In this document: in pieces, positions 25,927 through 33,807 of the stretch
Layout: every line of letters starts with the position of its first letter
Position numbering within the stretch: position 1 is the first letter of the stretch
DNA from: Cyclobacteriaceae bacterium
Lineage (GTDB): Bacteria > Bacteroidota > Bacteroidia > Cytophagales > Cyclobacteriaceae
NCBI GenBank assembly: GCA_022841475.1
Contig: JALHRJ010000001.1
Span: 1 to 64,000, forward strand
Length of the DNA stretch: 64,000 nucleotides
Direction of reading: 5' to 3'
Translations under genes and position numbers: made by a program
Notes under the pieces: model-generated
Database searches by the model: none
What the model was told of the DNA's origin: nothing
Seen by the model: only the letters and a program-made list of their open reading frames with translations

Positions 25927-27414
25927 CTACTCTTCAGGCAAAATAAAATTTAGGGAAAATGTGGTGCCACATCCTACATCGCTTTTTACCTCAACCTTTA
26001 CATTATGGCTATTCAGAATATTTTTAGTGGATGTTAACCCTAACCCCATCCCCATGGTCTTTCTAGTAAAAAAAGGATCGAACAAATGACTCAAATCAGA
26101 ATCGGGTATGCCTGTTCCATTATCGGCAATTGATATCACTAATGTGCCGGCATGTTTGATTGCGGAAATGGTAAGCACTCCCACACCCGGCACCATGGCT
26201 TCAATGGCATTGATAATAATATTAAACAAAGCCATTTTAATTTTATCCTGATCAATCAATATCCAGGGCAACGCTGCCTCACAATTAACAATAAGTTGAA
26301 TATGATTTAGCTCGATCCGGTCCTTGGCAATCAACAATGTTTCCTCAATTAGTACATTGACATTATTAAGTGATAAAGTAAGTTCGTTCGGCTTCGAACT
26401 TGTCAGTAGTTCAGTTACAAGTTTGTCAATTCGATTAGCACTCCTGGCGATGATATCCGTATACAATTTTGCGGATTGGTTATCAGCAGGTATTTCATCT
26501 TGCAACTGATCGAGGGCCAGATTCAAATTTGCTAATGGGTTGCGAACTTCATGTGCCATCGTGCGGGCAATTCTACCGGTTAGCGAAAATCGTTCGGCAA
26601 TGAGCATCTCATGTTCTGCCCTTTTCCTTAACGTAAGATCGTGTATAATTCCCTGATAATAACCTAACCCAGAAATCTGCTCCGGAATAAAAACACAATT
26701 CAAAAGACATATTTTTCTTACATCTGTTCTGGTAATAAGCGAAACTTCAAATTCTCTAATGAAGTTTTGGTCTCGTAAGGCATCTCGAAAAAGATTAAAA
26801 TCTTGTGAGGAGGTAAATAGTGAAGCTAAAGGTAAATTTTCCTTTAATACGTCATATCCAAAGAATTTCAAAAATGAATTATTGGCATCGGCAAGTTCCC
26901 ATGAAGTAGAAGCCAAAAATATAGGGTCTATGGAGCGTTCAAATAAGGTTCGATACTTTTTCTCTTTGGCATCCAATTCCTGAATTATTCTTGATTGAAG
27001 GAGGTGACTTTTCTGTAAGCGAATCTCAGATTCCTTATGTTCTGTAATATCGACAACCGCACCCAATACATTTATGTTTAAGTCAGACTGAGGTTTCACG
27101 GTAAGAAATAAATACCGTACCTGTCCGTCAATAATAATTCTATAGTTTATAGCAGATCCTTGTTTATTTATTTTTATTTCCTGTAAAAAGGCCGTCACCA
27201 AAGCAGCATCTTCTGCTACTATCTTCTCAAGAAATGATTCCCATAAAATCATGTCTTCTGCATCTTTTCTAAAAATGTTATAAAGGCCTTCAGACCAAAC
27301 GAGCTCATCGGTATGCTCGGTCCACCTCCAGCTTCCCATCTGCGCAAGAGATTCAGCTTCGTTTAATAGTACCTGTTGCTCTTGATCTAACGTTTGATGC
27401 AATTTTTTAACCAT
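25927..27414 (-). CDS. Cytosolic PAS-domain sensor histidine kinase
   Basis: A 495-residue histidine kinase with no membrane segment. Two PAS-like domains (about 22-128 and 153-265) precede the dimerisation/phosphoacceptor helix with H-box MAHEVRNPLANL (His288), then the HATPase domain with N-box NIIINAIEAM (398-407), G1 DNGTGI (431-436) and G2 GMGLGL (455-460). It should sense an intracellular signal and phosphorylate a response regulator; the sigma-54 activator at 28250-29644 is the nearest candidate partner, separated by a barrel gene on the opposite strand. Confidence 0.92.
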   Translation of the reverse strand: MVKKLHQTLDQEQQVLLNEAESLAQMGSWRWTEHTDELVWSEGLYNIFRKDAEDMILWESFLEKIVAEDAALVTAFLQEIKINKQGSAINYRIIIDGQVRYLFLTVKPQSDLNINVLGAVVDITEHKESEIRLQKSHLLQSRIIQELDAKEKKYRTLFERSIDPIFLASTSWELADANNSFLKFFGYDVLKENLPLASLFTSSQDFNLFRDALRDQNFIREFEVSLITRTDVRKICLLNCVFIPEQISGLGYYQGIIHDLTLRKRAEHEMLIAERFSLTGRIARTMAHEVRNPLANLNLALDQLQDEIPADNQSAKLYTDIIARSANRIDKLVTELLTSSKPNELTLSLNNVNVLIEETLLIAKDRIELNHIQLIVNCEAALPWILIDQDKIKMALFNIIINAIEAMVPGVGVLTISAIKHAGTLVISIADNGTGIPDSDLSHLFDPFFTRKTMGMGLGLTSTKNILNSHNVKVEVKSDVGCGTTFSLNFILPEE

Positions 27415-27560
27415 GGTGGGGTTTAAATACTACAGGGTGTAGAAATATGTCGATATAGAGTGCATTAAAAATGTGTGTAATAAGCATTCTGCCTTGAAAT
27501 TTCACAACTAACTAAACTGGTTCAATTATTAAGCTATGGTAAGAGAACAATTAAAACAAT

Positions 27561-28196
27561 ATGAATTATTACAAAAATTATTTTCGAACAATTTTGGTGG
27601 TTGCCACTTTTATGCTTGTCGCAAATTTGCAAAGCATTGCACAAACAAAACGAGCAGGTATAAAGGGTGGTTTAAATATCAGCAATCTCTATATTGACAA
27701 TGTTACAGATGAAAATGCCCGTCTTGGATTTCATGTAGGTGTTTATGGTCAGCTCTTTTCTTCAAAAACATTTGCTATTCAACCGGAGTTACTCTTTTCA
27801 ACCAAAGGCTCTAAAAATCAATACACGAGCGGATCGCTTAATCAGGAAGTTCAATACAATTTGAACTATATTGATTTACCTGTTTTAGCTGTTTTCAAAT
27901 TAGGAGAATCCGTGGAGATTCATGCCGGTGGTTATGCGAGCTATTTAGTAAATGCAAATATTTCTTATAAGGGCGATTTAGTAACTGGGGCTGATGAAGT
28001 TGATAAAGATAATCTTTCATCCTATGATTATGGTTTAGCAGGAGGTTTAGGGTTTAACCTTAACAACGTTCAAATTGGTTTCAGGTACAATTATGGGCTT
28101 GTTAAAATTGCTGATAGCGATATTGCCAGAGCTGCCATAGGTGATGCCAAAAATTCAGTTGCGCAAATATTCTTAGCCATCAATTTTGGGGACTAG
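27561..28196 (+). CDS. PorT/porin-family outer-membrane protein
   Basis: A 211-residue outer-membrane beta-barrel (OMP_b-brl_2 type). A signal peptide (about residues 1-27, ending SIAQ) is followed by KRAGIKGGLNISNLYIDN, the start typical of the Bacteroidota porin-family/PorT-like group, then repeated amphipathic strands. It sits between the kinase and the response regulator genes and reads toward the latter; it has its own terminator. It may be a regulon member of the two-component pair, inferred from position. Confidence 0.82.
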   Translation: MNYYKNYFRTILVVATFMLVANLQSIAQTKRAGIKGGLNISNLYIDNVTDENARLGFHVGVYGQLFSSKTFAIQPELLFSTKGSKNQYTSGSLNQEVQYNLNYIDLPVLAVFKLGESVEIHAGGYASYLVNANISYKGDLVTGADEVDKDNLSSYDYGLAGGLGFNLNNVQIGFRYNYGLVKIADSDIARAAIGDAKNSVAQIFLAINFGD

Positions 28197-28217
28197 TAGT
28201 ATGGGGTTAGGTGAGGC

Positions 28218-28245
28218 AAAGACATCCTGGAAACGGGATGTCTTT
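28218..28245 (+). terminator. Rho-independent terminator
   Basis: A 10-bp stem (AAAGACATCC/GGATGTCTTT) with an 8-base loop, followed by ctttttat. It lies 22 bp after the stop of the barrel gene and just before the convergent response-regulator stop. Confidence 0.8.
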
Positions 28246-28249
28246 CTTT

Positions 28250-29644
28250 TTATGCCAAAATATTATAGAGTCTCAATTTATTATACAGGGTTTTCCGATC
28301 GATGCTTAATAGTTCAGAGGCTTTTGATTTGTTAAAGTTCACTTTCTCCAGCACATCCTTAATGGCCTGACGCTCGGCAGTCCATGCAATCGACTTTAAT
28401 AAGCCTACATTATCCTGATTCATTTCTCCATCGGTTAGTACAGGGCTCGTTTGCACTAATTCAGGAGGCAAGCTATCGGCAAGAATCATATCACCTGTGC
28501 TCAATAAAACAGATCTCTTAATCACATTATTTAACTCACGGAGATTTCCATGCCAATGATAGTTCGAAAAAATTGTGGATACTTCTTTCGAGAATCCCTG
28601 AACACTTTTAGCGAGAGACTGATTTGCCTTCTGTAGAAAATGCTCAGCAAAGAACGTGATGTCATCTTTACGATCGCGCAAGGGCGCCAGTTGAATCTTA
28701 AATTCGTTTAATCGATGATAAAGATCTTCTCGCAATTTACCGTCCTTAACTGCCTTGGTAAGATTCTCATTCGTGGCTGTTATTATGCGTACATCGATCG
28801 AAATGTCCCGGGTGGCTCCAATGCGCTTTATCTTACGCTCCTGAATTACGCGTAATAGCTTTACCTGATTTTCATAAGACAAGTTTCCAATCTCATCTAA
28901 AAAAATAGTACCGCCATCGGCTACTTCAAAACTTCCTTGTTTATCGGTAATGGCACCAGTAAAAGACCCTTTCACATGGCCGAATAATTCACTGCCGGCA
29001 AGTTCTTTGGGTAAAGCCCCGCAATCAATTGCCATAAAGGGAAAATTGGCGCGCTTGCTGAATTTATGAATAGACTGGGCTACAAATTCTTTTCCTGTAC
29101 CTGTTTCACCGTTGATTATTACTGATAAATCTGACGGAGCTATCAACTCGATATAATGTTGAACATCCTGCGATTGTACACTTTTACCAATCAGGAAGTT
29201 GAATGTTGAAGAAACATGCTGATTTGTCCTTTTTAATTCGGGAACTGCTTCAGGATGTTCGTGAGCGTCATGAAACTTAAGTTGATTTTTTTCAATTGCC
29301 TCCTTTATAGTCACTAATAATTCGTCTGGATACAAGGGTTTAACAATATAGTCACTGGCTCCAAAGCGAAATGTTTCTACCGCTGTCTTTACATCCGAAT
29401 AACCCGTAACAATGATAACGGCTACCCTGGCATTTAGTATTTTAATTTTTTGCAGCAGTTCTACCCCGGTAACATCTGGTAATTTATAGTCGCAGAGCAC
29501 CAGATCATAGTCTGTGGAGCGAAGAAATTTTAAACCTTCTTCGCCAGTATGGGCTATTGTAACCGCATAATTCTTTTTGTTCAAAAACCTGGACAACATA
29601 AGACACATGTCCTTGTCGTCATCAACTACTAGTATATTTTGCAT
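28250..29644 (-). CDS. NtrC-family sigma-54-dependent response regulator
   Basis: A 464-residue response regulator. Receiver domain 1-120 with phospho-acceptor Asp52 and Lys102 (VKP); AAA+ domain about 150-375 with Walker A GETGTGKE (179-186), the sigma-54 contact loop GSFTGA (226-231; normally GAFTGA) and Walker B TIFLDEIG (246-253); and a Fis-type helix-turn-helix at the C-terminus (NKSKASELLSIDRKTLYNKLRLY). It activates RpoN-dependent promoters when phosphorylated. The likely partner is the PAS kinase at 25927-27414. No convincing -24/-12 promoter was found in the flanking leaders. Confidence 0.94.
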   Translation of the reverse strand: MQNILVVDDDKDMCLMLSRFLNKKNYAVTIAHTGEEGLKFLRSTDYDLVLCDYKLPDVTGVELLQKIKILNARVAVIIVTGYSDVKTAVETFRFGASDYIVKPLYPDELLVTIKEAIEKNQLKFHDAHEHPEAVPELKRTNQHVSSTFNFLIGKSVQSQDVQHYIELIAPSDLSVIINGETGTGKEFVAQSIHKFSKRANFPFMAIDCGALPKELAGSELFGHVKGSFTGAITDKQGSFEVADGGTIFLDEIGNLSYENQVKLLRVIQERKIKRIGATRDISIDVRIITATNENLTKAVKDGKLREDLYHRLNEFKIQLAPLRDRKDDITFFAEHFLQKANQSLAKSVQGFSKEVSTIFSNYHWHGNLRELNNVIKRSVLLSTGDMILADSLPPELVQTSPVLTDGEMNQDNVGLLKSIAWTAERQAIKDVLEKVNFNKSKASELLSIDRKTLYNKLRLYNILA

Positions 29645-29807
29645 AGAGTGGGTAACTAAAAAGGTTTAATACCTACACAAATGTGTGGATATTATGCCCC
29701 CTTTTCGTTATACACAAACATGTCAATCTTACACCTTTCACACATTTTGAGGCAATTTGTCGCCTTTTGATGCTAATTGTAGACACCTATGCCGGATTTG
29801 AAAGTTT

Positions 29808-29960
29808 TTACTTAGAAACAGCTTCTTTATTAACTGCTCTCCTTTCCAACTCCTCTTTGGTGAAAAATGGAAAAAACAATTTCTGAAAAATAAATACGAT
29901 GGCCATAAAACCCAGGTATCCAACACAGAAAACCGTAAAGAATAAAATTAATTGACTCAT
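29808..29960 (-). CDS. Small membrane protein (50 residues)
   Basis: A short reading frame starting MSQLILFFTVFCVGYLGFMA, with one long hydrophobic helix (about 3-32) and a charged tail (FTKEELERRAVNKEAVSK). ATG start, stop at 29808. The hydrophobic helix plus positively charged tail looks like a genuine small inner-membrane protein, but I know no family and there is no other support. Confidence 0.45.
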   Translation of the reverse strand: MSQLILFFTVFCVGYLGFMAIVFIFQKLFFPFFTKEELERRAVNKEAVSK

Positions 29961-30164
29961 TTTGATTTTTTACTCATCTAACAAGCAAAATCATGCCACA
30001 GGAATTTGTCTGGCTTAAGGCTGTATTTGACATCCTTGTGGAAATATCACCCCTCACGATCGGGTAAATAATAGTCATCCAAACTTAAATTCGTTCCAAG
30101 TCCATTCTAAACGCCTTCTGTGCCGTTGGCATTATTTTTACTCTGACACTTGAAACAAAAGGCT

Positions 30165-30311
30165 ATGAACAGTTTACTTTATATTATCGCAGTAGTACTT
30201 ATCATTCTATGGGTGTTAGGATTCTTTGTCTATAGTGCGGGTGGCATCATTCACATCCTGTTAGTGATCGCGGTTATTGCAATTCTGGTTCGGGTTATCA
30301 AAGGTGATTGA
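30165..30311 (+). CDS. Lmo0937-family small membrane protein (copy 2)
   Basis: A 48-residue protein beginning MNSLLYIIAVVLIILW and ending RVIKGD. It has the same two-helix layout and central GGIIHILLVIAVIAI as copy 1 at 23761-23916. It is a short stress-associated membrane protein, 49 bp upstream of a predicted envelope protein gene. The two copies are about 6.4 kb apart, with the two-component genes between them. Confidence 0.85.
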   Translation: MNSLLYIIAVVLIILWVLGFFVYSAGGIIHILLVIAVIAILVRVIKGD

Positions 30312-30360
30312 TGCTGGTCGGACACTTCCGCATTATTAATACAAACCTCAGCGTGTCCGT

Positions 30361-31917
30361 ATGAAGTCTGGTAGGAAGAGAAAATTAGTCATTGCCTCAA
30401 TCTGGTTGACGGGTGGAATTGTTTTACTACTGGTAGCAGGCGTTTTAGCAACAAATTACCTTGAACGTGCTCTTATCGATGGACTTAGTAAACAAAACGG
30501 AAAAGCCTCCTCTATAACAGTTAATCTGTTGACTCGATCCATTCGAGTTGCTGGCTTGGAATGGAATTCTGAGACTGATAGCACCAACCATAAACGTCAT
30601 GTACTCAAAGCCAAATCGATTTCGCTTAACGGAGCAAACATCAATCAACTACTCCGAAACAAATCCGTTCGCTTCCATGAACTAATCATAGATAGTGGTT
30701 ATCTAAACATTGACAATTCAAAATCAAAGGATTCGATACGTCAATCGAGAACCGATCCGACTTATAACGAATTTCAGATCAAAAATATTCAACTCAACAA
30801 CATCGAGTTGCATATCACCTCCGATTCTATTGAAAGTGCCTCTGCCCAGGTAAATGGACTGTTAACTGATTTTAAGGTTAAATTAGATTCCTCTACAATC
30901 TATTCTGCTCAGACAGGTGAATTATTAATCGAGAAAATTCAGGTTAGTCGTTTCAGTGGAATGTACGGTGGCAGTGTTTCCCGACTATTGATTAGTACCG
31001 CTAATCAGACGGTAGAAATTGACTCTATCCTTTTAATTCCCAATTACGATAAATACGATTTTGCGCATCAAACAGGCGAACAAACAGCCAGATTAAACTT
31101 GTCTGTTCCACGCTTAGTTATAAAGGGCTTGCAGTTTGAGAAACTATTTGAAAAATCTATTATTGCTTCAAGAGTAGAGATACACTCCTTTGATTTATAT
31201 TCCTTTAAGGATAAGCGTTTGCCCTTCTTACGCAAAAAGCCAATTCCTTTACCAATGGCAAGCTTTGTGAAGCTGCCTTGGTTCATTTCCCTGGACACTA
31301 CTATCATTACCAACTCACATATCTCTATTGAGGAATTTCCCGAGGGCGGCATTACAACAGGTATCATTACATTTGATAATGTAAATGCTTCATTTACACC
31401 GCTAAATAATCGAATCAAGAACAATGAAAATCCTTATTCAACACTGCATGCAACAGGACTAATTATGGGCACCGGCAAGATCATTGCAGACTTTCAACTT
31501 CCGCTGGATGGGAAATCCGTCTATAAAGCAACAGGCTCTGTTTCGAACATTTCATTTACAGAATTCAACGACATTCTTAAAACAGCCGATTTACGCGCAG
31601 AGAGTGGCCAACTCAATAACCTTACTTTTAATTTCAGTTATAATGACGAGAGGTCGCAGGGGAATCTCGAAATTGACTATGAAGACTTAAGAATCGCAGT
31701 TCTGAACAAAAATAAAAACTCCACACACACAGTTAAAACTATTTTAATTAACGCAGTTGTTAGAAGTAACAAAAATCAAGCAAGAGCTCCGATTAAAAGA
31801 ATGGGTGTAATTGCTGCTGAGCGTAACCAACAAAAATTTCTCTTTAATTTCTGGTGGATCTCACTTCTTGATGGGCTAAAATCCGCGATGACAGGTAATA
31901 CTTCAGAAGCAATTTAG
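30361..31917 (+). CDS. AsmA-like envelope protein, unknown function
   Basis: A 518-residue protein with one N-terminal transmembrane helix (about 12-30) and a long beta-rich remainder made of repeating short strands, for example ITVNLLTRSIRVAGLEW, ISLNGANINQLL and IQLNNIELHITS. This layout resembles AsmA/YhdP-like bridge proteins or DUF748-type proteins, but I do not claim membership. The tail ends in a hydrophobic/amphipathic stretch (FNFWWISLLDGLKSAM). It is probably anchored in the inner membrane and periplasmic. It converges on the E1-rhodanese gene 11 bp downstream. Confidence 0.65.
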   Translation: MKSGRKRKLVIASIWLTGGIVLLLVAGVLATNYLERALIDGLSKQNGKASSITVNLLTRSIRVAGLEWNSETDSTNHKRHVLKAKSISLNGANINQLLRNKSVRFHELIIDSGYLNIDNSKSKDSIRQSRTDPTYNEFQIKNIQLNNIELHITSDSIESASAQVNGLLTDFKVKLDSSTIYSAQTGELLIEKIQVSRFSGMYGGSVSRLLISTANQTVEIDSILLIPNYDKYDFAHQTGEQTARLNLSVPRLVIKGLQFEKLFEKSIIASRVEIHSFDLYSFKDKRLPFLRKKPIPLPMASFVKLPWFISLDTTIITNSHISIEEFPEGGITTGIITFDNVNASFTPLNNRIKNNENPYSTLHATGLIMGTGKIIADFQLPLDGKSVYKATGSVSNISFTEFNDILKTADLRAESGQLNNLTFNFSYNDERSQGNLEIDYEDLRIAVLNKNKNSTHTVKTILINAVVRSNKNQARAPIKRMGVIAAERNQQKFLFNFWWISLLDGLKSAMTGNTSEAI

Positions 31918-31928
31918 TTGAATTAATT

Positions 31929-33086
31929 TTAATGACTTCCTAACGGCATTTGTACCTGGCTGATATAGGCCAGGATACCACCTTTTAAATTATACAAATT
32001 TTGAAAGCCCCAGCGATCTTCGAGTTGACGAATTGCTTTGGCGCTACGTCCACCCACTTTGCAATGAATAACTACTTTTTTCTCCCGGCTAATGGAATCA
32101 GCAAAATCCAGAATACCCGATAAGGGAACCAGTTGTGCCCCGATATTAACTTCTTCGTATTCAAGTGGCTCGCGCACATCAATGAGCTGAAAATCTTCGC
32201 CACGCACTTGCCAGTCATAAAGGTCCCGCGCAGTAATCTCCTTTATACTCTTCTCCACTACCTTTATCCCACAGAATTCTTCATAGTCAATTAACTCTGT
32301 AAGGGTAGGATTAGTGCCATTGAGTGGATTGGTGGGATTACGTTTAAGGTTGAATGTTCTGGACTCGAATGTTAATGCATCAAAACTAAAAAGCCGGCCA
32401 TTGAGAATTTCTCCAATACCTGTAATCACCTTGATAACTTCGAGCGCCTGCATACTTCCTATAATTCCGGGAAGCACACCCAACACTCCGCCTTCTGCAC
32501 AACTTGGCACTAACCCTGGAGGTGGTGGCACAGAAAACAGATCGCGATAGTTGGGACCTCGCTCGCCCTGACTGTTTAAATAATTAAAAACAGTTACCTG
32601 ACCTTCAAACTGAAAAATCGATGCATAAACATTGGTCTTACCCAGCAGTACACAGGCATCATTTATTAAATACCGGGTTGGAAAATTATCTGTTCCATCT
32701 GCAATAACATCATAGTCCTTCAAGAGCGTTAATGCATTCTTAGAAGTAAGCTGTGTTTCATATACATGAATGTTTATATGAGGATTCAGGTTTAACAGTC
32801 TCTCCCTTGCTGCATCCACTTTTGATAATCCTATGGAGTCGATACCAAATAGGACCTGACGATGTAAATTACTGTCTTCTACAACATCATAATCAATGAG
32901 GCCAAGGGTGCCTACACCTGCAGCTGCGAGATAAAGTAGTAATGGACTACCTAAACCACCTGATCCAATTACCAGAACTTTAGCAGCCTTTAGTTTTTGC
33001 TGAGCCACTAATCCAAATTCCGGGATAATGATATGCCGATTGTATCTGGTTAATTCCTCCTTCGAAAATTGTATAAATTGGTACAT
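31929..33086 (-). CDS. moeZ: MoeZ-like E1 adenylyltransferase fused to rhodanese
   Basis: A 385-residue protein: ThiF/MoeB-type E1 domain (1-270) with the ATP loop GSGGLGS (41-47), HRQ (75-77) and TDNF (132-135); and a rhodanese domain (about 285-380) with active Cys342 in HCKVGGRSA. The zinc CxxC pairs of E. coli MoeB are absent; the segment GPNYRDLF and then PPPPGLVPSCAEGGVLG (Cys196) is the MoeZ type, which in mycobacteria activates the CysO sulfur carrier. It should adenylate and thiolate the C-terminal glycine of the carrier encoded immediately upstream (24 bp gap). It is the last gene of the sugar/sulfur operon. Confidence 0.9.
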   Translation of the reverse strand: MYQFIQFSKEELTRYNRHIIIPEFGLVAQQKLKAAKVLVIGSGGLGSPLLLYLAAAGVGTLGLIDYDVVEDSNLHRQVLFGIDSIGLSKVDAARERLLNLNPHINIHVYETQLTSKNALTLLKDYDVIADGTDNFPTRYLINDACVLLGKTNVYASIFQFEGQVTVFNYLNSQGERGPNYRDLFSVPPPPGLVPSCAEGGVLGVLPGIIGSMQALEVIKVITGIGEILNGRLFSFDALTFESRTFNLKRNPTNPLNGTNPTLTELIDYEEFCGIKVVEKSIKEITARDLYDWQVRGEDFQLIDVREPLEYEEVNIGAQLVPLSGILDFADSISREKKVVIHCKVGGRSAKAIRQLEDRWGFQNLYNLKGGILAYISQVQMPLGSH

Positions 33087-33110
33087 CCTATTTGAATTAA
33101 AACAGGAATA

Positions 33111-33383
33111 CTATCCTCCTGCAATTGCCGGAACAATACTAATCACAGTGCTGTCCTTTAATTCTGTTTTTCCAACATCAAGATATCGGATATCTTCATT
33201 ATCCACGAAAATGTTAATGAATGCAGCAATCTCTCCATCCGAATCAATCAAATGCTTTTTTAAGTCAGGAAAGCTTTCGGTTAGTTCTCGAATCGCCTCC
33301 GAAATAGTAGTTGCCAATATGGTTATGCGCGTTGCGCTGTTAGTGAATTTCCGCAAGGGTGTGGGTATGATTACTGTTGCCAT
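33111..33383 (-). CDS. CysO-like ubiquitin-fold sulfur carrier (MoaD/ThiS family)
   Basis: A 90-residue beta-grasp protein. The segment INIFVDNEDIRYL and the C-terminal IVPAIAGG closely match the CysO group of sulfur carriers. The chain ends exactly at the reactive Gly-Gly, so no proteolytic maturation is needed before adenylation. The ATG at 33383 lies inside the end of the JAMM gene (44-bp overlap), suggesting tight translational coupling. In mycobacteria CysO thiocarboxylate gives sulfur to CysM for cysteine; no cysteine synthase gene is next to this one. Confidence 0.9.
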   Translation of the reverse strand: MATVIIPTPLRKFTNSATRITILATTISEAIRELTESFPDLKKHLIDSDGEIAAFINIFVDNEDIRYLDVGKTELKDSTVISIVPAIAGG

Positions 33384-33807
33384 GATAGTGGATTGGATAT
33401 AAATAAATTTGTTCTTCTTGAAAAGTAGTGTGATCGTTCAATCGCCATGATCGCATTTCAGCAAGCTTTCCATGCATCGTAGAAAAGATAACGTAGGAAA
33501 AGTAAGGCTGTGCAGCCGCCTCATCATATTGAGATGGTAGTGCAGTCTGGTTAGGATGGGAATGATAGACGCCCAGTAATTTTAGCCCTTTGCTCACGGC
33601 AAATTGCTCTGCCAACAAATAGTCCTTGGCAGTAATTTCAAAATTTCTCTGTTGGCTTCCTTTATAGGCATTCGTAACAGGTCGGGATGTGATAACCCTT
33701 CGATTCTCATTCTCATCATAACCAATAAGAAAGCCGCACCGTTCGTCAACTGAATACTCAACGTTGAAAACCATTTCATTTAAAACTGAATGTTCAATTA
33801 ACAGCAT
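33340..33807 (-). CDS. JAMM/MPN metalloprotease (Mec-like)
   Basis: A 155-residue JAB1/MPN protease. The zinc signature is complete: Glu22 in DERCGFLIG, His82 and His84 (YHSH), Ser92 and Asp95 (HxH-x7-SxxD). Its closest functional relatives release the amino-acid adduct from CysO (Mec+ in mycobacteria) or trim sulfur-carrier tails (QbsD type). Because the adjacent carrier already ends in Gly-Gly, an adduct-releasing role is more likely. Overlaps the SDR gene by 14 bp and the carrier gene by 44 bp; the overlap encodes a His-rich tail (HYHGNSNHTHT). Confidence 0.9.
   Translation of the reverse strand: MLLIEHSVLNEMVFNVEYSVDERCGFLIGYDENENRRVITSRPVTNAYKGSQQRNFEITAKDYLLAEQFAVSKGLKLLGVYHSHPNQTALPSQYDEAAAQPYFSYVIFSTMHGKLAEMRSWRLNDHTTFQEEQIYLYPIHYHGNSNHTHTLAEIH

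Noticed and set aside
29645..30164. Sigma-54 (-24/-12) promoters for the small membrane genes
   Set aside because: Candidate GG pairs (for example near 30126) lack the correctly spaced GC, so no site is claimed.
30361..31917. Naming the envelope protein AsmA
   Set aside because: Layout is similar, but no diagnostic motif was found, so it is described as AsmA-like only.
31929..33807. Antiphage ubiquitin-like conjugation system (Bil or CBASS Cap2/Cap3 type)
   Set aside because: A JAMM protease, ubiquitin-fold protein and E1 are present, but there is no E2, no cyclase/CD-NTase and no effector. The E1 is of the MoeZ type with a rhodanese domain, and the carrier is CysO-like, so sulfur transfer fits better.
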